From NCBI RefSeq assembly GCF_000143415.4, contig NW_003314307.1, positions 117,132-181,131 of the forward strand: DNA of 64,000 bases. Reading direction: 5' to 3'. The notes under the pieces were generated by a model. The model had not been told where the DNA came from. It did no database searches and worked only from the letters and a program-made list of their open reading frames with translations. A program made the translations under genes and the position numbers. Positions 10,330 to 20,489 of the stretch are shown here, in pieces; positions within the stretch are counted from its first letter, which is position 1, and the number at the start of each line of letters is the position of its first letter. The DNA is from Selaginella moellendorffii (lineage: Eukaryota; Streptophyta; Lycopodiopsida; Selaginellales; Selaginellaceae).

Positions 10330-10510
10330 GTTCTTGGTTCCGCTGAGCGCAGTGAGCGCTGCTTGTGTAAGCGGCGTTGTGAGCCGTGGTTTATGCGTTT
10401 ACGAGCGGTTGCGGCATTGCGAGCGCCATTGCGAGTGGCAGTTTATGCGAGTGGCAGTTTGTGCGAGTGGCGCTACGAGCAGTTGCGGTGTTGCGAGCGG
10501 CACTGTCTTT
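10330..10510. repeat. GCGAGTGGCAGTTT-type tandem tract
   Basis: Imperfect repeats of GCGAG and GAGTGGCAGTTTRTGC units. No coding feature can be supported. Confidence 0.5.
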
Positions 10511-10827
10511 GGTGTGGCTACCGCTTCCTCTTGATATTCGGCACTTGTGCTTCCTGGTATGTTCACCATGGAATGGCTTAGGACCATATTTAGAAATGGC
10601 ATGAGGCCACATGCCATCTTGGGCCCTTTCAATTTCATGGCTAGCGTATTGTCATATATGTTTTTACTTGCCTGCAGCTGTGTGTATATCAAGATGGCAT
10701 GAGGCCTCATGCCAATTTTGTGAATGCGAAATTTCTCGTGGGTGTCAATAGCATGTTTGAATAATGGCATGTGGCTTCATGCTATTGAGGTTGTTTGGTA
10801 GGTTATGATTTAGGCCGTTCTCCAATC

Positions 10828-10927
10828 NNNNNNNNNNNNNNNNNNNNNNNNNNNNNNNNNNNNNNNNNNNNNNNNNNNNNNNNNNNNNNNNNNNNNNNNN
10901 NNNNNNNNNNNNNNNNNNNNNNNNNNN
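10828..10927. other. Assembly gap (100 N)
   Basis: Exactly 100 N. The sequence on the left (about 10,720-10,827) reappears inverted on the right (from 10,928), so the gap falls inside or beside an inverted repeat. Confidence 1.
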
Positions 10928-11215
10928 AATGATTGGAGAATGGCCTAAATCATAACATACCAAACAACCTCAATAGCATGAGGCCACATGCCATTATTCA
11001 AACATGCTATTGACACCCACGTGAAATTTCACATTCACAAAATTGGCATGAGCCCTCATGCCATTAATGGTACCACTAATGGCATGAGGGCTCATGCCAA
11101 TTTTGTGAATGCGAAATTTCACGTGGGTGTCAATAGCATGTTTGAATAATGGCATGTGGCTTCATGCTATTGAGGTTGTTTGGTATGTTATGATTTAGGC
11201 CATTCTCCAATCATT
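10928..11215. repeat. 288-bp inverted repeat (two 144-bp arms)
   Basis: The arms 10,928-11,071 and 11,072-11,215 are near-perfect reverse complements with no spacer; the centre is GGTACC. Each arm has two copies of the 22-bp palindrome. A third copy of the arm lies left of the gap (about 10,680-10,827). This would form a long hairpin and may explain the gap. It could be a foldback or MITE-like element, but no TSD was identified. Confidence 0.85.
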
Positions 11216-11252
11216 TTTTGTATGGTCTTAACTTCTTTTCTGCACTTTCAAA

Positions 11253-14200
11253 ATGGCCTTCAGGGTTGGGGAAAAGGTTTACATTTTGAATGGTGGGAAG
11301 AGAGTTGCAAAAGGGACCCTTGTGTCTATGGATCGGAACTTTGTTATACACTGTCAAAGGCTTGGGGAAGGCAATGCTGCTGTATCAGTAGAGATTGTCT
11401 TCGATGGGAATGTGGTCGCTATTGAATGAGGAGAGATGGTCGTCGGGGTAAATGTTGTTGTTGCCTTGAAAAATCTTCAAAAGAAAGCAGATGTTGGGGA
11501 CAGCGCAAGTGCGACGCATGTTCCCTCCATGGATCTTAAGAACCGTGCTACATGGATTCAGGCGAAGGTGTTTCTAAACAACCCCGAGGGGGAGGTGGTA
11601 GCTGAGGGCTTAGCCACAGTTGTCGATCCAAGAGATGCGGTTGCTAATCAAGAATTGGGCTGGGATGATATTAGAGTTGCGATTTTAGAGGTTGTTGACA
11701 CAGAAGAAAACAGTCTGACTATTGGAAGCATTGTGCGGTGGAAATTGAGGCACTTAGTGTTTGAGAATGTGAAGGATTCACAATCAAACACCACTACAAC
11801 TGATGACAGAACATCTCTTCATGGGAAAAGAAAGTACACCTTCCTAAAGCGCAGCCAAAGGGATCTGAGCAACGAACCGAAAAAGCAGAAAATTGTCATA
11901 GCTAAGGATGATATTAAGGTGCTTGAGGAGTTTAAGGGGCTTGAGTAGAGTAATGCCATACTTATTGAGCTTCAAGAGGTTCGAATGGTCTTGACAGTTG
12001 CTTGTTGCAAGAGGAGGTGCTGTCAACATGCTGATTGGGATGCTATTGAAGAGGAGAGAGCAAGATACAAGACATTGTCCTGGAAGGCAGCTCGCAATTT
12101 TGTGTATGAGGCATTACGGTCATCTGTTGATGCTTCAGAACATCAAGTGGGGGGCATGGTCTTCCAGAGGGGTTTGGTCTGCATGAAGGCATGGAGAATC
12201 ATTTATGGAGTCCCTCGAACCACATTCTACAGAATCAAAACTGAGTTCGAGGAACAAAGGGTTCAACAGGCAGTCCATGGGAACGACGGTACGCACAAAA
12301 CCAGGGGTCATGTTGTATATGGAGAGGCAATCTTCATGAGGTTTGTCGAGACATGTAGCGAGCAGCAACCACATAAAACCCGCCTCTTGGAAGATGAAAC
12401 ACGAGACACCCAACGAGTTCTCCCTTTCATGTATACCAAGGGGGCCATATTGGAAGATGTGAATCGGGAACTCCAGAGTAATGGCTACAGGAAGCTGAGC
12501 CAATCTAGATTTAGTAGATTGTGGAGCAACAAGTTCAGGGATGTGAGTATAGGAAAGTACTCCAGCTTTTCAAAGTGTGACGAGTGCACTGCTATCAAAA
12601 TGGCTTTGTCAAAGAATTCTTGCAGCGCTCAAGAGCGAGAGACGTTGGTTAGAAGGTGGCTCGACCACAACATCGAGCAGAGAAGCTACAGGACTGCATA
12701 TTATCATAACAGGATTCTCTCCATGGAGAGACCTGACTCTTACCTCTGCATCATCCACGACAAAATGGACCAGAAAAAGACATGCTTACTTCGACTCAAT
12801 CCTGCCCCCAAGGCAATCTCTTCATCCATGCAGCTGCCTGTGTCTCTGTTTGGCATAATCGCTCATGGGCATGGTGCCCAGAACTATGGGAACTTCTTTG
12901 TACCTCTATGGGGTGGCGGGTGTGCAAACATGATGATTGCGTCCCTAGCAAAACACTTAAGGTCTCTGCAAAGTGCGCAGATTGAGCTGAACGGCCAACC
13001 CTTGCATAAAGCCCTTGTCGATCGAACCCCATACAGGGTTCAGCTGGAGGAGGAGCAAAGGCTTGCAGTATCGCGTGGGGCCCCATGCCATCCCAGTGAA
13101 TATGTTGGCCGTCAGATTGTAGGGTTATCACGTGATGCTTCATGCCATTCCGACGAGGCTGGTCGCCCGGTGAATGCACAGCCTCATCCAAACGAAGCAG
13201 AATCTCAAGGAAGTTCTTGCGGCCGATGTGGCCTTCCACCCCATCTTCTACTCCAAACAGACAATGCTGGCAGTGAGAACAAAAACATGTACATCTTCGC
13301 GTACTTGGCGATGCTTGTTGCCAAAGGCATATTTGAAACGGTTACACTTGGCTTTCTCATGGTTGGGCACACTCATGAAGACGTCGATGCCATGTTCAGT
13401 CACCTGGCAGAGTCCCTCCGGCGATCCAATGTCCTCACCCTCCCACAACTCTATGATGAATTCCAAAATTGCATCAAAGGCACTGTTGAAGTTGCACTTG
13501 TGACAGAGGTTCCAGACTTTAAGGTTTGTAAGAGGCTACATCAGGGACGGATCCGAAACGCTGATTGGCCACTCCAAGCCTCTGCAGTTTCATTTCAGCA
13601 TGTGTGACGGTGCTCCAGTGATGAGGTACAAGATGAGAGAATGGGACATAGTGTGGCTGCCAGTGGACGGCATTGAACTCTTCAAGAGAGATCCCATAAC
13701 TGGGGAACCTATGATTCCTCAGGGTTCCCCACGGCCGATACACCCGGATGGACTCAAAGACCAGGAAAGTATAGTGGCCGGGATTAGACAGCATATTGCC
13801 TTCTGGAAGAGGGGGTTGGTGTTTGGTGGAGAATCCTATTTTCAGAGGTGCAAGCCTTTGATCGAATATTGGGAGAAGATTATATCTGCTATCCAAAATG
13901 GGCCGGTTGTATATGAAGAATTGGAAGAGTCCTTTTGGCCAGAACCCAGAGCACCAGATAGTAGCGGAACAATGTCCTCTAGAAATGCAGTGACAGATAA
14001 CAATGTTGAAGATCACTATTTTGGGCCGAGGAACAAGAAGCCGGATTCAGCATTCAATCCAGTACAGGTCTGCAAAGGAATGGTCGTGCTTGTCAGACCT
14101 AGTAATAAAAAACAAATGATATGGGTGGGGCGCTGCATCACTGATGCAGAGGAGGACGCAGAAACTAACTCCTTCAATGTAACTGTGGAGTGGTTCAAGC

Positions 14201-14394
14201 CAAGTTCCGGATATACGAAGGATTGCCTAGAAAAGAGATGGGTGCTGAATCCAAGGGATCCCAGCATGAGTATATTGGTGGATAATGTTGTGCATGGTTG
14301 GATGCGGAAGCAGAGTGCCACCATCACCTTGCCAGACCATGCAAGAGATGTAGCAAGAGCATTCATAACCCGGGTTCAAGGTGAGATTCATTAA
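11253..14394 (+). pseudogene. DUF7869-type gene, transposase-like, decayed
   Basis: Starts ATGGCCTTC at 11,253. The frame continues past an in-frame TGA (11,427) and an in-frame TAG (11,946) to 13,607. A frameshift near 13,520-13,570 then leads to the frame ending at 14,394, where the overlap reads HFSMCDGAPVMRYK. The N-terminal part has two short repeats like the C-terminal segment of plant En/Spm-related proteins. The core reads CDECTAIK, IIHDKMDQKK, LLQTDNAGSENKN and FLMVGHTHEDVD, the signature of the DUF7869 family. The spaced Asp, Asp and Glu/Asp residues resemble a DDE/RNase H-fold transposase; this function is inference. Two palindromic repeats (13,070 and 13,127) sit in frame just before the TDN motif and look like insertions. 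Terminal inverted repeats were not found. Confidence 0.7.
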
Positions 14395-15107
14395 TATTCC
14401 TTTACTAAGTTTCTAATGTATTTTATTTCAAGGTGAACAATCCGAATCTGAATCAAAGGAGGCGTGATGGCATGTGGCCTTACGCCATTCCTAGGTGAGA
14501 TGATACAAATAACAAGTATAAATTCTTAGTTGTTCTAGCAAATCTTACTTAAAGTTCAAGGTGAACAAGCCAAATATGAATTCATCGGATTGTTATAACA
14601 AATGGCGAGGTGATGGCATGAAGCGATACGCCATTTGAGAGTGGTAGCCATTCCTATATGAAGTGAGTGAAATATTTATTAGAAATACCTCATTCAATTG
14701 TGCACTTCTAAGTCTTGGTCCACTCAGTACTGTTTGCATGTTTTTATTTTAATTCTTTCTCTAAAATGTTATTTAGCATGTGGCTTCATGCCATTGCTCT
14801 CCACAATCATGCATTGAATTTTTCTATCCTTGCATAATACTTCTCCATATATATAGCATGTGCGCACATGTGATATGGTTCATTAGGCCTGATATAGTGT
14901 GTGAGGTAAAACAAAGATGATGTGACATATGCATTTACCAATCACACGTGCATAAATCTAATAATATGGCGTGTGACCCATATTAATGGCACATAAACCC
15001 ATATTGTGGGCTTACGTGCTTTATGTACCATCATTCCCTTGCAGCGTGTGTGTTGGTTTCCTTTTATAACACAACGAACTCCATATTTTAGGGTGAAGAG
15101 CATTCTC
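14395..15107. other. Non-coding with palindromic repeats
   Basis: Contains palindrome copies at 14,467, 14,613 and 14,773, and a short direct repeat (TTCAAGGTGAACAA at about 14,430 and 14,556). A GTGAGA donor-like site directly follows the frame ending at 14,394. No gene is supported. Confidence 0.4.
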
Positions 15108-15365
15108 ATGGCAAGCACAAAATCTGTAAGTGAGGCAGAAAAGGAGACGGAGAAGGAGATAGGTGAAGATGTAGAATATATAAGTCTTCCAAACTCCCCG
15201 TACTATACTCCAGGTGATCATTTTTCTGAACAAACGGCAACATTAACAACTATCGAGAACGCCCCAGTAACGTCAGAGACAACAATCCAAAGCAAAACAA
15301 CTGACTCGGAGAAGGATGATAGTACCGCTGAGAGTATCAAAAAGGAGGTGTCCACTAGCGCTTAG
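15108..15365 (+). CDS. Small hypothetical ORF or terminal exon
   Basis: 86 codons from ATG to TAG, rich in Ser, Thr, Glu and Lys, with no recognised domain. An acceptor-like pyrimidine-poor TTTTAG lies just upstream (about 15,085), so it could be the last exon of a longer gene, perhaps the one upstream. It is flanked by palindromes at 14,773 and 15,373. May be non-coding. Confidence 0.25.
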   Translation: MASTKSVSEAEKETEKEIGEDVEYISLPNSPYYTPGDHFSEQTATLTTIENAPVTSETTIQSKTTDSEKDDSTAESIKKEVSTSA

Positions 15366-16020
15366 GCTTATAATGGCGTGTGCCCTCATGCCATTTACTT
15401 GATCACCAAATACCTTTTTCCCTTTGCACTAGTATATCTTAATACCGGTCTGAGAAATAGAATGGCATGTGCCCTCAGGCCTTTTACTAAATCACCTTTG
15501 AAAGAAATGCAAGCCTCTATGTCGTAAAAAAAAGGTACTAGAGAAATTCCTTAATAATATGAATGTTATTTAGTTTCATGAAAATACACTAAGGGTCAAA
15601 TGAGTTAAATGACTTCTCCAGACTAGCAATGCCTCTTGCTACACCTTCACAATTAGATTCGTTAGAAAAAGATAACATTGAATAATATCTAAATGTTCTC
15701 ACCATTAAGTTATATGTCTGGCTAATAGGAATGACGTTCATCTTGGAAAGCTCACCACACACTCAATGAACAAACAAATAGTGTGTGCGCGCATGCCATC
15801 GCTCTTCTTTAGCTTTAGATTCGGCTTGTTCACCTTGACAATGAGATTTATTATACAACCAGATGGACTTAGTCTAGACATAAAGTCACCGTGCTAGTCA
15901 CCATGCCCCAGATATGTCTAGCCCCTAGACAAAAAACATATAATTTCATGTCATTTTCAAATACTTGAAAATTTGTACCTAGTCCCATTTTACTGAATAA
16001 ATCCCACTTTAACGAAATAG
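15366..16020. other. AT-rich non-coding sequence ending the palindrome-bearing region
   Basis: Palindromes at 15,373, 15,462 and about 15,777 are the last of the family. I see nothing else beyond that. Confidence 0.4.
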
Positions 16021-17139
16021 AGTATTCATTGGGACACCCGAACACTCTAGAACACTAGGAGGTGGTGTTTGATGTCGCGAGGGCAGTAGATAAGGCCCAA
16101 GGGACTAAGTCCCTAGCGAACGATGGATAGTAGGTGCTATCCAAATGTCCAAGGTGGCGGAGACAGGAGAAGACTGTCTACTCGAATTGGACAAAGCCAA
16201 AAATGGAATTTTGGCAAGGCTAGCGATGGGCATGCAAAGGCCCATAAGCAACAACGTAATCCCGGTGTGTGGGATTATAGGGTGAGCATACCTGGATTGA
16301 GGAACCACTCCCTAGGCTATCGGGTAGGTTCATCCCAAAGAATACTTGCTAAGGCATGATAGAAAGTGCAAAGCTATCCTCCTGGTCGGGAGGAGAATGA
16401 CCGAAGGAAAGGTGTGAAGCCAAAAGCAAGAAGGGGATAGAACCGAACCATAGAAACCGAAAGGCATAACCAAGGTTAGTTATGCTAGCTGGGAGTGGAG
16501 AATCAAGTGGGGGCTCGAGGGTGTTGCCACTAGCAACCATGATGCCATGGAGAGTCTAAAATATGGAATTGTCCATGTTAGACTATATGGTAATTGGAAA
16601 GCTTGCAAAAAGGGAGGCTTTAGTAAGCTAAGGGACAGAGTTCCTTTAAGGTTCCCAAAGAAGATTCTAGGTAGCTTAGTACCTAGAAAGGCCAAGCGTA
16701 AATGGTTCAAGGAACGCGCGAAATCAGAGTGGCGCAGCAGAAGCGTGGCCTTGAAGCTTGCCATGAGGCAAGGCTATCGAGGTTAGGGAAGTAGTTCCCG
16801 AGTGTTCAAAGAGAAGGCTTTGAACGAAAGTCGATGATCAAGGGCTTTCACGCTTGTGCAGGAACCATGTTACAGTGGTCGGAGGACTTGCCAAAGCGAG
16901 ATTGGCAAGTCAGGGGAACAAATACCCTAGTTGAAGGTGATAACTTCAAAAGGGTGGGCCATGGGGCCAAGCATGGAGGAGTCCATACATGATCACGAGC
17001 TTGTCAAGTGAGAGGACTTGGCAGTGGGGAGGAATTAGGTTCCTAAGCTGTGATTTATAGCGCGCTTTAAATATAAGTTGGTGCACCGGCGTGGGGAGTC
17101 ACGCCAGGCATCCGATGTGATGCCATCCGTAGATGCATA

Positions 17140-17210
17140 TACGGAGGTTGGGTTCGAGTCCCGACCCTCTAGTGCTTGGGTTCGAGTCCCAAATCACTAG
17201 GGCGTGGTGA
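17140..17210 (+). other. Two tandem tRNA T-arm-like hairpins (B-box-like)
   Basis: GGTTCGAGTCCC occurs twice, 30 bases apart. Each copy is flanked by complementary arms (GGTTGGG/CCCGACC and TTGGG/CCCAA). There is no cloverleaf around them, so this is not a tRNA gene. Reversed counterparts lie at about 49,480-49,530 in the intact element. Confidence 0.5.
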
Positions 17211-18399
17211 TGGTTTGGAATATGAGGACACTCATATTTCGGTGGTCATGGACTCTCAGTGGGGAGACTAGTTTGGGCACACCGCCAAGCGAGGGATGCC
17301 TCGGAGTCGTGATGCACCGTTAGATTGCTTAGAGTGAAAGCTCAGCATATCTAACTTGAACACTTTGGTGCAAAGGGCACCAAGGACGTGGTGAATGAGA
17401 TGGGGACACCCAGTCTCAGTTGCTATAGATCCTTGGCCGGAAGGGCTAGCTTGGGCGCACCGCCAAGTGTGGGGGATGCCCCCGGGGTCATAGTCAACAA
17501 CTTAGAAGGGTTTGGAAGACCTAGTTCCTATTGATAATGGTGTGGCTTGGTCAAGGTGACCAAGTGGGAAGGACACCTAAGGAAATGAACTATGACCATA
17601 CAATGGTATTGTGAGTTCAAAGTAGTCTCTAGGAGAGACCCATGGGAGGGTCACAAAGTTGGGACATGGATAGAGCCCACAGCAGAAGATGCTAAAGAGA
17701 CTTACTAGGGGTGAACACCCTAGTCTTGGCAAAGCAGAGCCTTTGCTATGGAATCAAAAGAATACCTCAAGGAGGGAGGTAGAGATTCGGTGTTGTTCGG
17801 TGCAACAATTAACGGATAGGAGCAAAAGATGAGTGGCCAAGATGGGGCCGTGGAATCCCTTGGAAGAAATCCAAGTGGCAAAGTTAGGCGAGGAACACTA
17901 ATGTGTTGGACGCTAACCAATTGCAGGAAAGGAAGTGTGTTTCCAAGGATGGATTCCGAATTGCTCTGATTTGGCGAAAGTGGAAGCTCCAAGGGAGGGA
18001 GCGGTAAAGTAGCCAAATGATAGAGCCATGGACAGCCCTAGCACAAAGTATGATAAATGGAACTTAGTGCCCAAGGTGGCACGAAATAGAAGAGAGGATG
18101 ATAGTGCCCTCAAGTAAAGAACTTCCTAGGATGGGGAAGTGGAGTTGCACAATATGTGCAATGCAAGGTGTTGGAGACACCTAGGAAATTGACTTCCAGA
18201 AGTCAAAGAGTAAAAGTTTCAAGGTGCAAACGTTCAATAGATGGAAATTGAGACTACTCAAGAAGGAGTAGTGGGATTGACTTAGAGAAGGGTCTCTAAG
18301 AGGTTTAGCGAGAACTAAACTAATAAAAGGAGAGAACCACTACATGTGGTCCAATCAGTCTCTAAGTTGGAGAGACTACCCTCCTTAGAGGATGGGCAA

Positions 18400-18620
18400 G
18401 GCATGGTGAGCCTTTGGTGTCAAACCATTGACGAATATGCAGAAGGCATGGTGAGCCTTCAATGTCAAACCATTGACGAATATGCAGAAGGCATGGTGAG
18501 CCTTCAATGTCAAACCATTGACGAATATGCAGAAGGCATGGTGAGCCTTCAATGTCAAACCATTGACGAATATGGAGAAGGCATGGTGAGCCTTCAATGT
18601 CAAACCATTGACAAATATTG
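18400..18620 (+). repeat. 45-bp tandem repeat, about five units
   Basis: Unit starts GGCATGGTGAGCCTTCAATG and ends ACGAATATGCAGAA. Five copies; the three middle ones are almost identical. It lies in the non-coding part of the LTR element. There are no spacers, so it is not a CRISPR. Confidence 0.95.
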
Positions 18621-18722
18621 GCTAGGTGCCAAGGATGGAAATGGTAACACATGTGGGTGTTACTTTATAAAGTGGTTTACCGTTCGATGAGGACATTGAA
18701 CTTCGTCTATGGGTGGTGGAGT

Positions 18723-20489
18723 TGTGAGACACAAAATCCCTAGGCCCCAAAGTGGAGCTGGAAGGGCGCCACGTGGTAGTGGCCGAAGTGAAAACCAAAC
18801 GAGCGTAACACATTTGGACTAAAAGCTCCGACTTGAAAGGTTGAGAGCGGGAGTAGAACTCCCAACAAAGTGCTCGAGGAATGAGCACGAAGCGAGCAAT
18901 AAGCGAGGCTCCAAAAAGGGACCCAAAGGGACCAACACATGACACGTGGAAGAGTCCGAGATGGAGTCCGAGGTGGAGTCCAAGATGGAGTCCGAAATGG
19001 AGTCCGAGATGGAGTCTGAGATGGACCTGGGATGGAGTCCGAGGTGGAGTCTGAGGTGGACCCGAGATGGACCCGAGATGGAGTCCGAGGTGGAGTCCGA
19101 GGTGGACCCGAGATGGACCCGAAATGGAGTCCGAGATGGAGTCCGAGATGGACCCGAGATGGAGTTCGAGATGGAGTCCGAGATGGACCCGAGATGGACC
19201 CGAGATGGGACCCGAGATGGACCCGAGATGGAGTCCGAGGTGGAGTCCGAGATGGAGTCCGAGATGGGCCCAAGATGGACCCGAGATGGAGTTCGAGATG
19301 GAGTCCGAGTTGGAGTCCAAGATGGACCCGAGATAGAGTCCAAAGTCGAGACCGGGACCAAGACCGAGACCGGGACCGAGACCGAGACCGAGATCGGGAC
19401 CGAGACCGAGACCGAGGCCGAGCCCAAGTCCGAGTCCGAGTCCGAATCCGATTCCGAGTCCGAGTCCGAATCCGATTCCGAGTCCAGAGCCTGAGAGGGT
19501 GAAAGCCCAAAGCGTTCGTCTCCCAAACCCTGGGGGGTTTGGTGAGCTCCAAAAGTATAGTAGGGGGAGGACTGCAGTGGAGCCAGTTTGGCCAGGAAAG
19601 GCCAGTTTGGCCCAGGAAGGCCGGACCCAGTGTTGGGTGATGAGCTGCCCACTGGGAAGTCCAAAACTAGAGTGAACACGGACCGACAAGCGGGGTAGCT
19701 TGGTGAAGTGTTCAAGAGCCGGCTCTAGTTCCCCCGGGAGATCGACTGGCCGATGCTCCCAGTCCAAGTGTGGGTGGCACTACCTACTTGGATACCTGTC
19801 GTGGCTCAACGGAACCTCGCTCTAAGCCCATGGCTAGAGCACCCAAAGGCAGAAGGCGAGGAGAGTACCCATGAGGCCCGTGTAGGGCCACGGTGTTCCG
19901 AAATGTTGTCCCAAAGGCCCAGACTGTGGAAAGGAGGAGGAGTAGTCCTCTAGTGTAGTGACCAAGGATACAGTCGAGTGGTGAGGAAGTCCCAGAGGAC
20001 CGTGGGACTTAGTGGTAAGGCCTATGGGCCTCGATCCAGTGGCAGTGTTGGCGAACACGGCCATGGGCAAAAAGGGACTTGGTGAAGACCGGAAAAGGGA
20101 TATTGGGGAAGGCTATTCCCCATGTCTGTGGGCATCCTAAGGATGCTAAGGAGTGGATTTGGAATGATCACTCATGGACGGATGGCCCAGTCCTTGAGAG
20201 ATGGGACTGTGATGCAGGTGGTGTTAGTCCACCGGTGTGACCAAGGTAAAGGGGCATGGCCTTAGCGTAACGGGCTGATATGTCGGTGGTACCTTGGGCT
20301 GTCGGTCATGGGATCGGACACATGGAGCACTTGGATCAAGTGCATAGGTTGAGTGGCGGGGATGCCATTCTTGGGGCTAGCAAGCCCAAGTCGGAAATAG
20401 GACTTATGGAGGTTGTGAGTGAGACTCCTCCATGCGGTTGGAGGTGTGGTTAAGTGACTAAAGTAGAATGGAAAAATTAGTCGCTTACA
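18723..20489 (+). mobile_element. 3' LTR of a gypsy element (family 1)
   Basis: TGTGAGACAC at 18,723 to GTCGCTTACA at 20,489, 1,767 bp. A polypurine tract precedes it. It is the same LTR as the solo copy at 5,850-7,629, in the opposite orientation. It lies directly against gypsy protease sequence at 20,490, so the element was inserted into an older one. Confidence 0.85.
18955..19490. repeat. Hexamer-derived array in LTR
   Basis: Reverse-oriented counterpart of the array at 6,848-7,400: GATGGAGTCCGA and GATGGACCCGA units followed by GAGTCCGAGTCCGA. Confidence 0.9.

Larger units (their letters stand above)
673..15798. repeat. Dispersed family of 22-bp palindromes
   Basis: Consensus: half-site ATGGCRTG, a six-base centre usually WGNNCW, half-site CAYGCCAT. 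Copies start at 673, 748, 1680, 1755, 3102, 3243 (half degenerate), 4718, 7779, 7840, 7917, 8844, 9082, 10596, 10694, 10764, 10973, 11043, 11079, 11149, 13070, 13127, 14467, 14613, 14773, 15373, 15462 and about 15777. More decayed versions lie near 8,709, 9,003 and 9,940. The copies at 748 and 1,755 are perfect palindromes with centre TGATCA. Arms are conserved while centres vary (TGATCA, AGGCCT, AGGCCA, TGGCCT, GGGCCC, TGCCCT). None was seen beyond 15.8 kb. Copies lie in introns, in exons and between genes. Confidence 0.85.
16020..18722 (+). mobile_element. Non-coding internal region of a gypsy element ending in an LTR
   Basis: Upstream of the LTR at 18,723. The last bases, ATGGGTGGTGGAGT, match the polypurine tract of the intact element (49,290-49,305, reversed). 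Blocks near 17,090-17,220 and 17,430-17,490 are reversed relatives of 49,370-49,610, the 3' untranslated tail of that element. No gag or pol frame is visible. The left boundary is not defined and no upstream LTR copy in this orientation was found. Confidence 0.6.

Noticed and set aside
7780-11000. Short frames repeating peptides such as NGMRPHAI or MACGLMPF
   Set aside because: These are translations of the palindromic repeat in different frames and do not indicate related proteins.
17140-17210. tRNA gene
   Set aside because: Only T-arm-like hairpins are present; no acceptor stem, D-arm or anticodon arm can be folded around them.
18400-18620. CRISPR-like array
   Set aside because: Units are contiguous 45-bp tandem repeats without spacers, in a plant retroelement.
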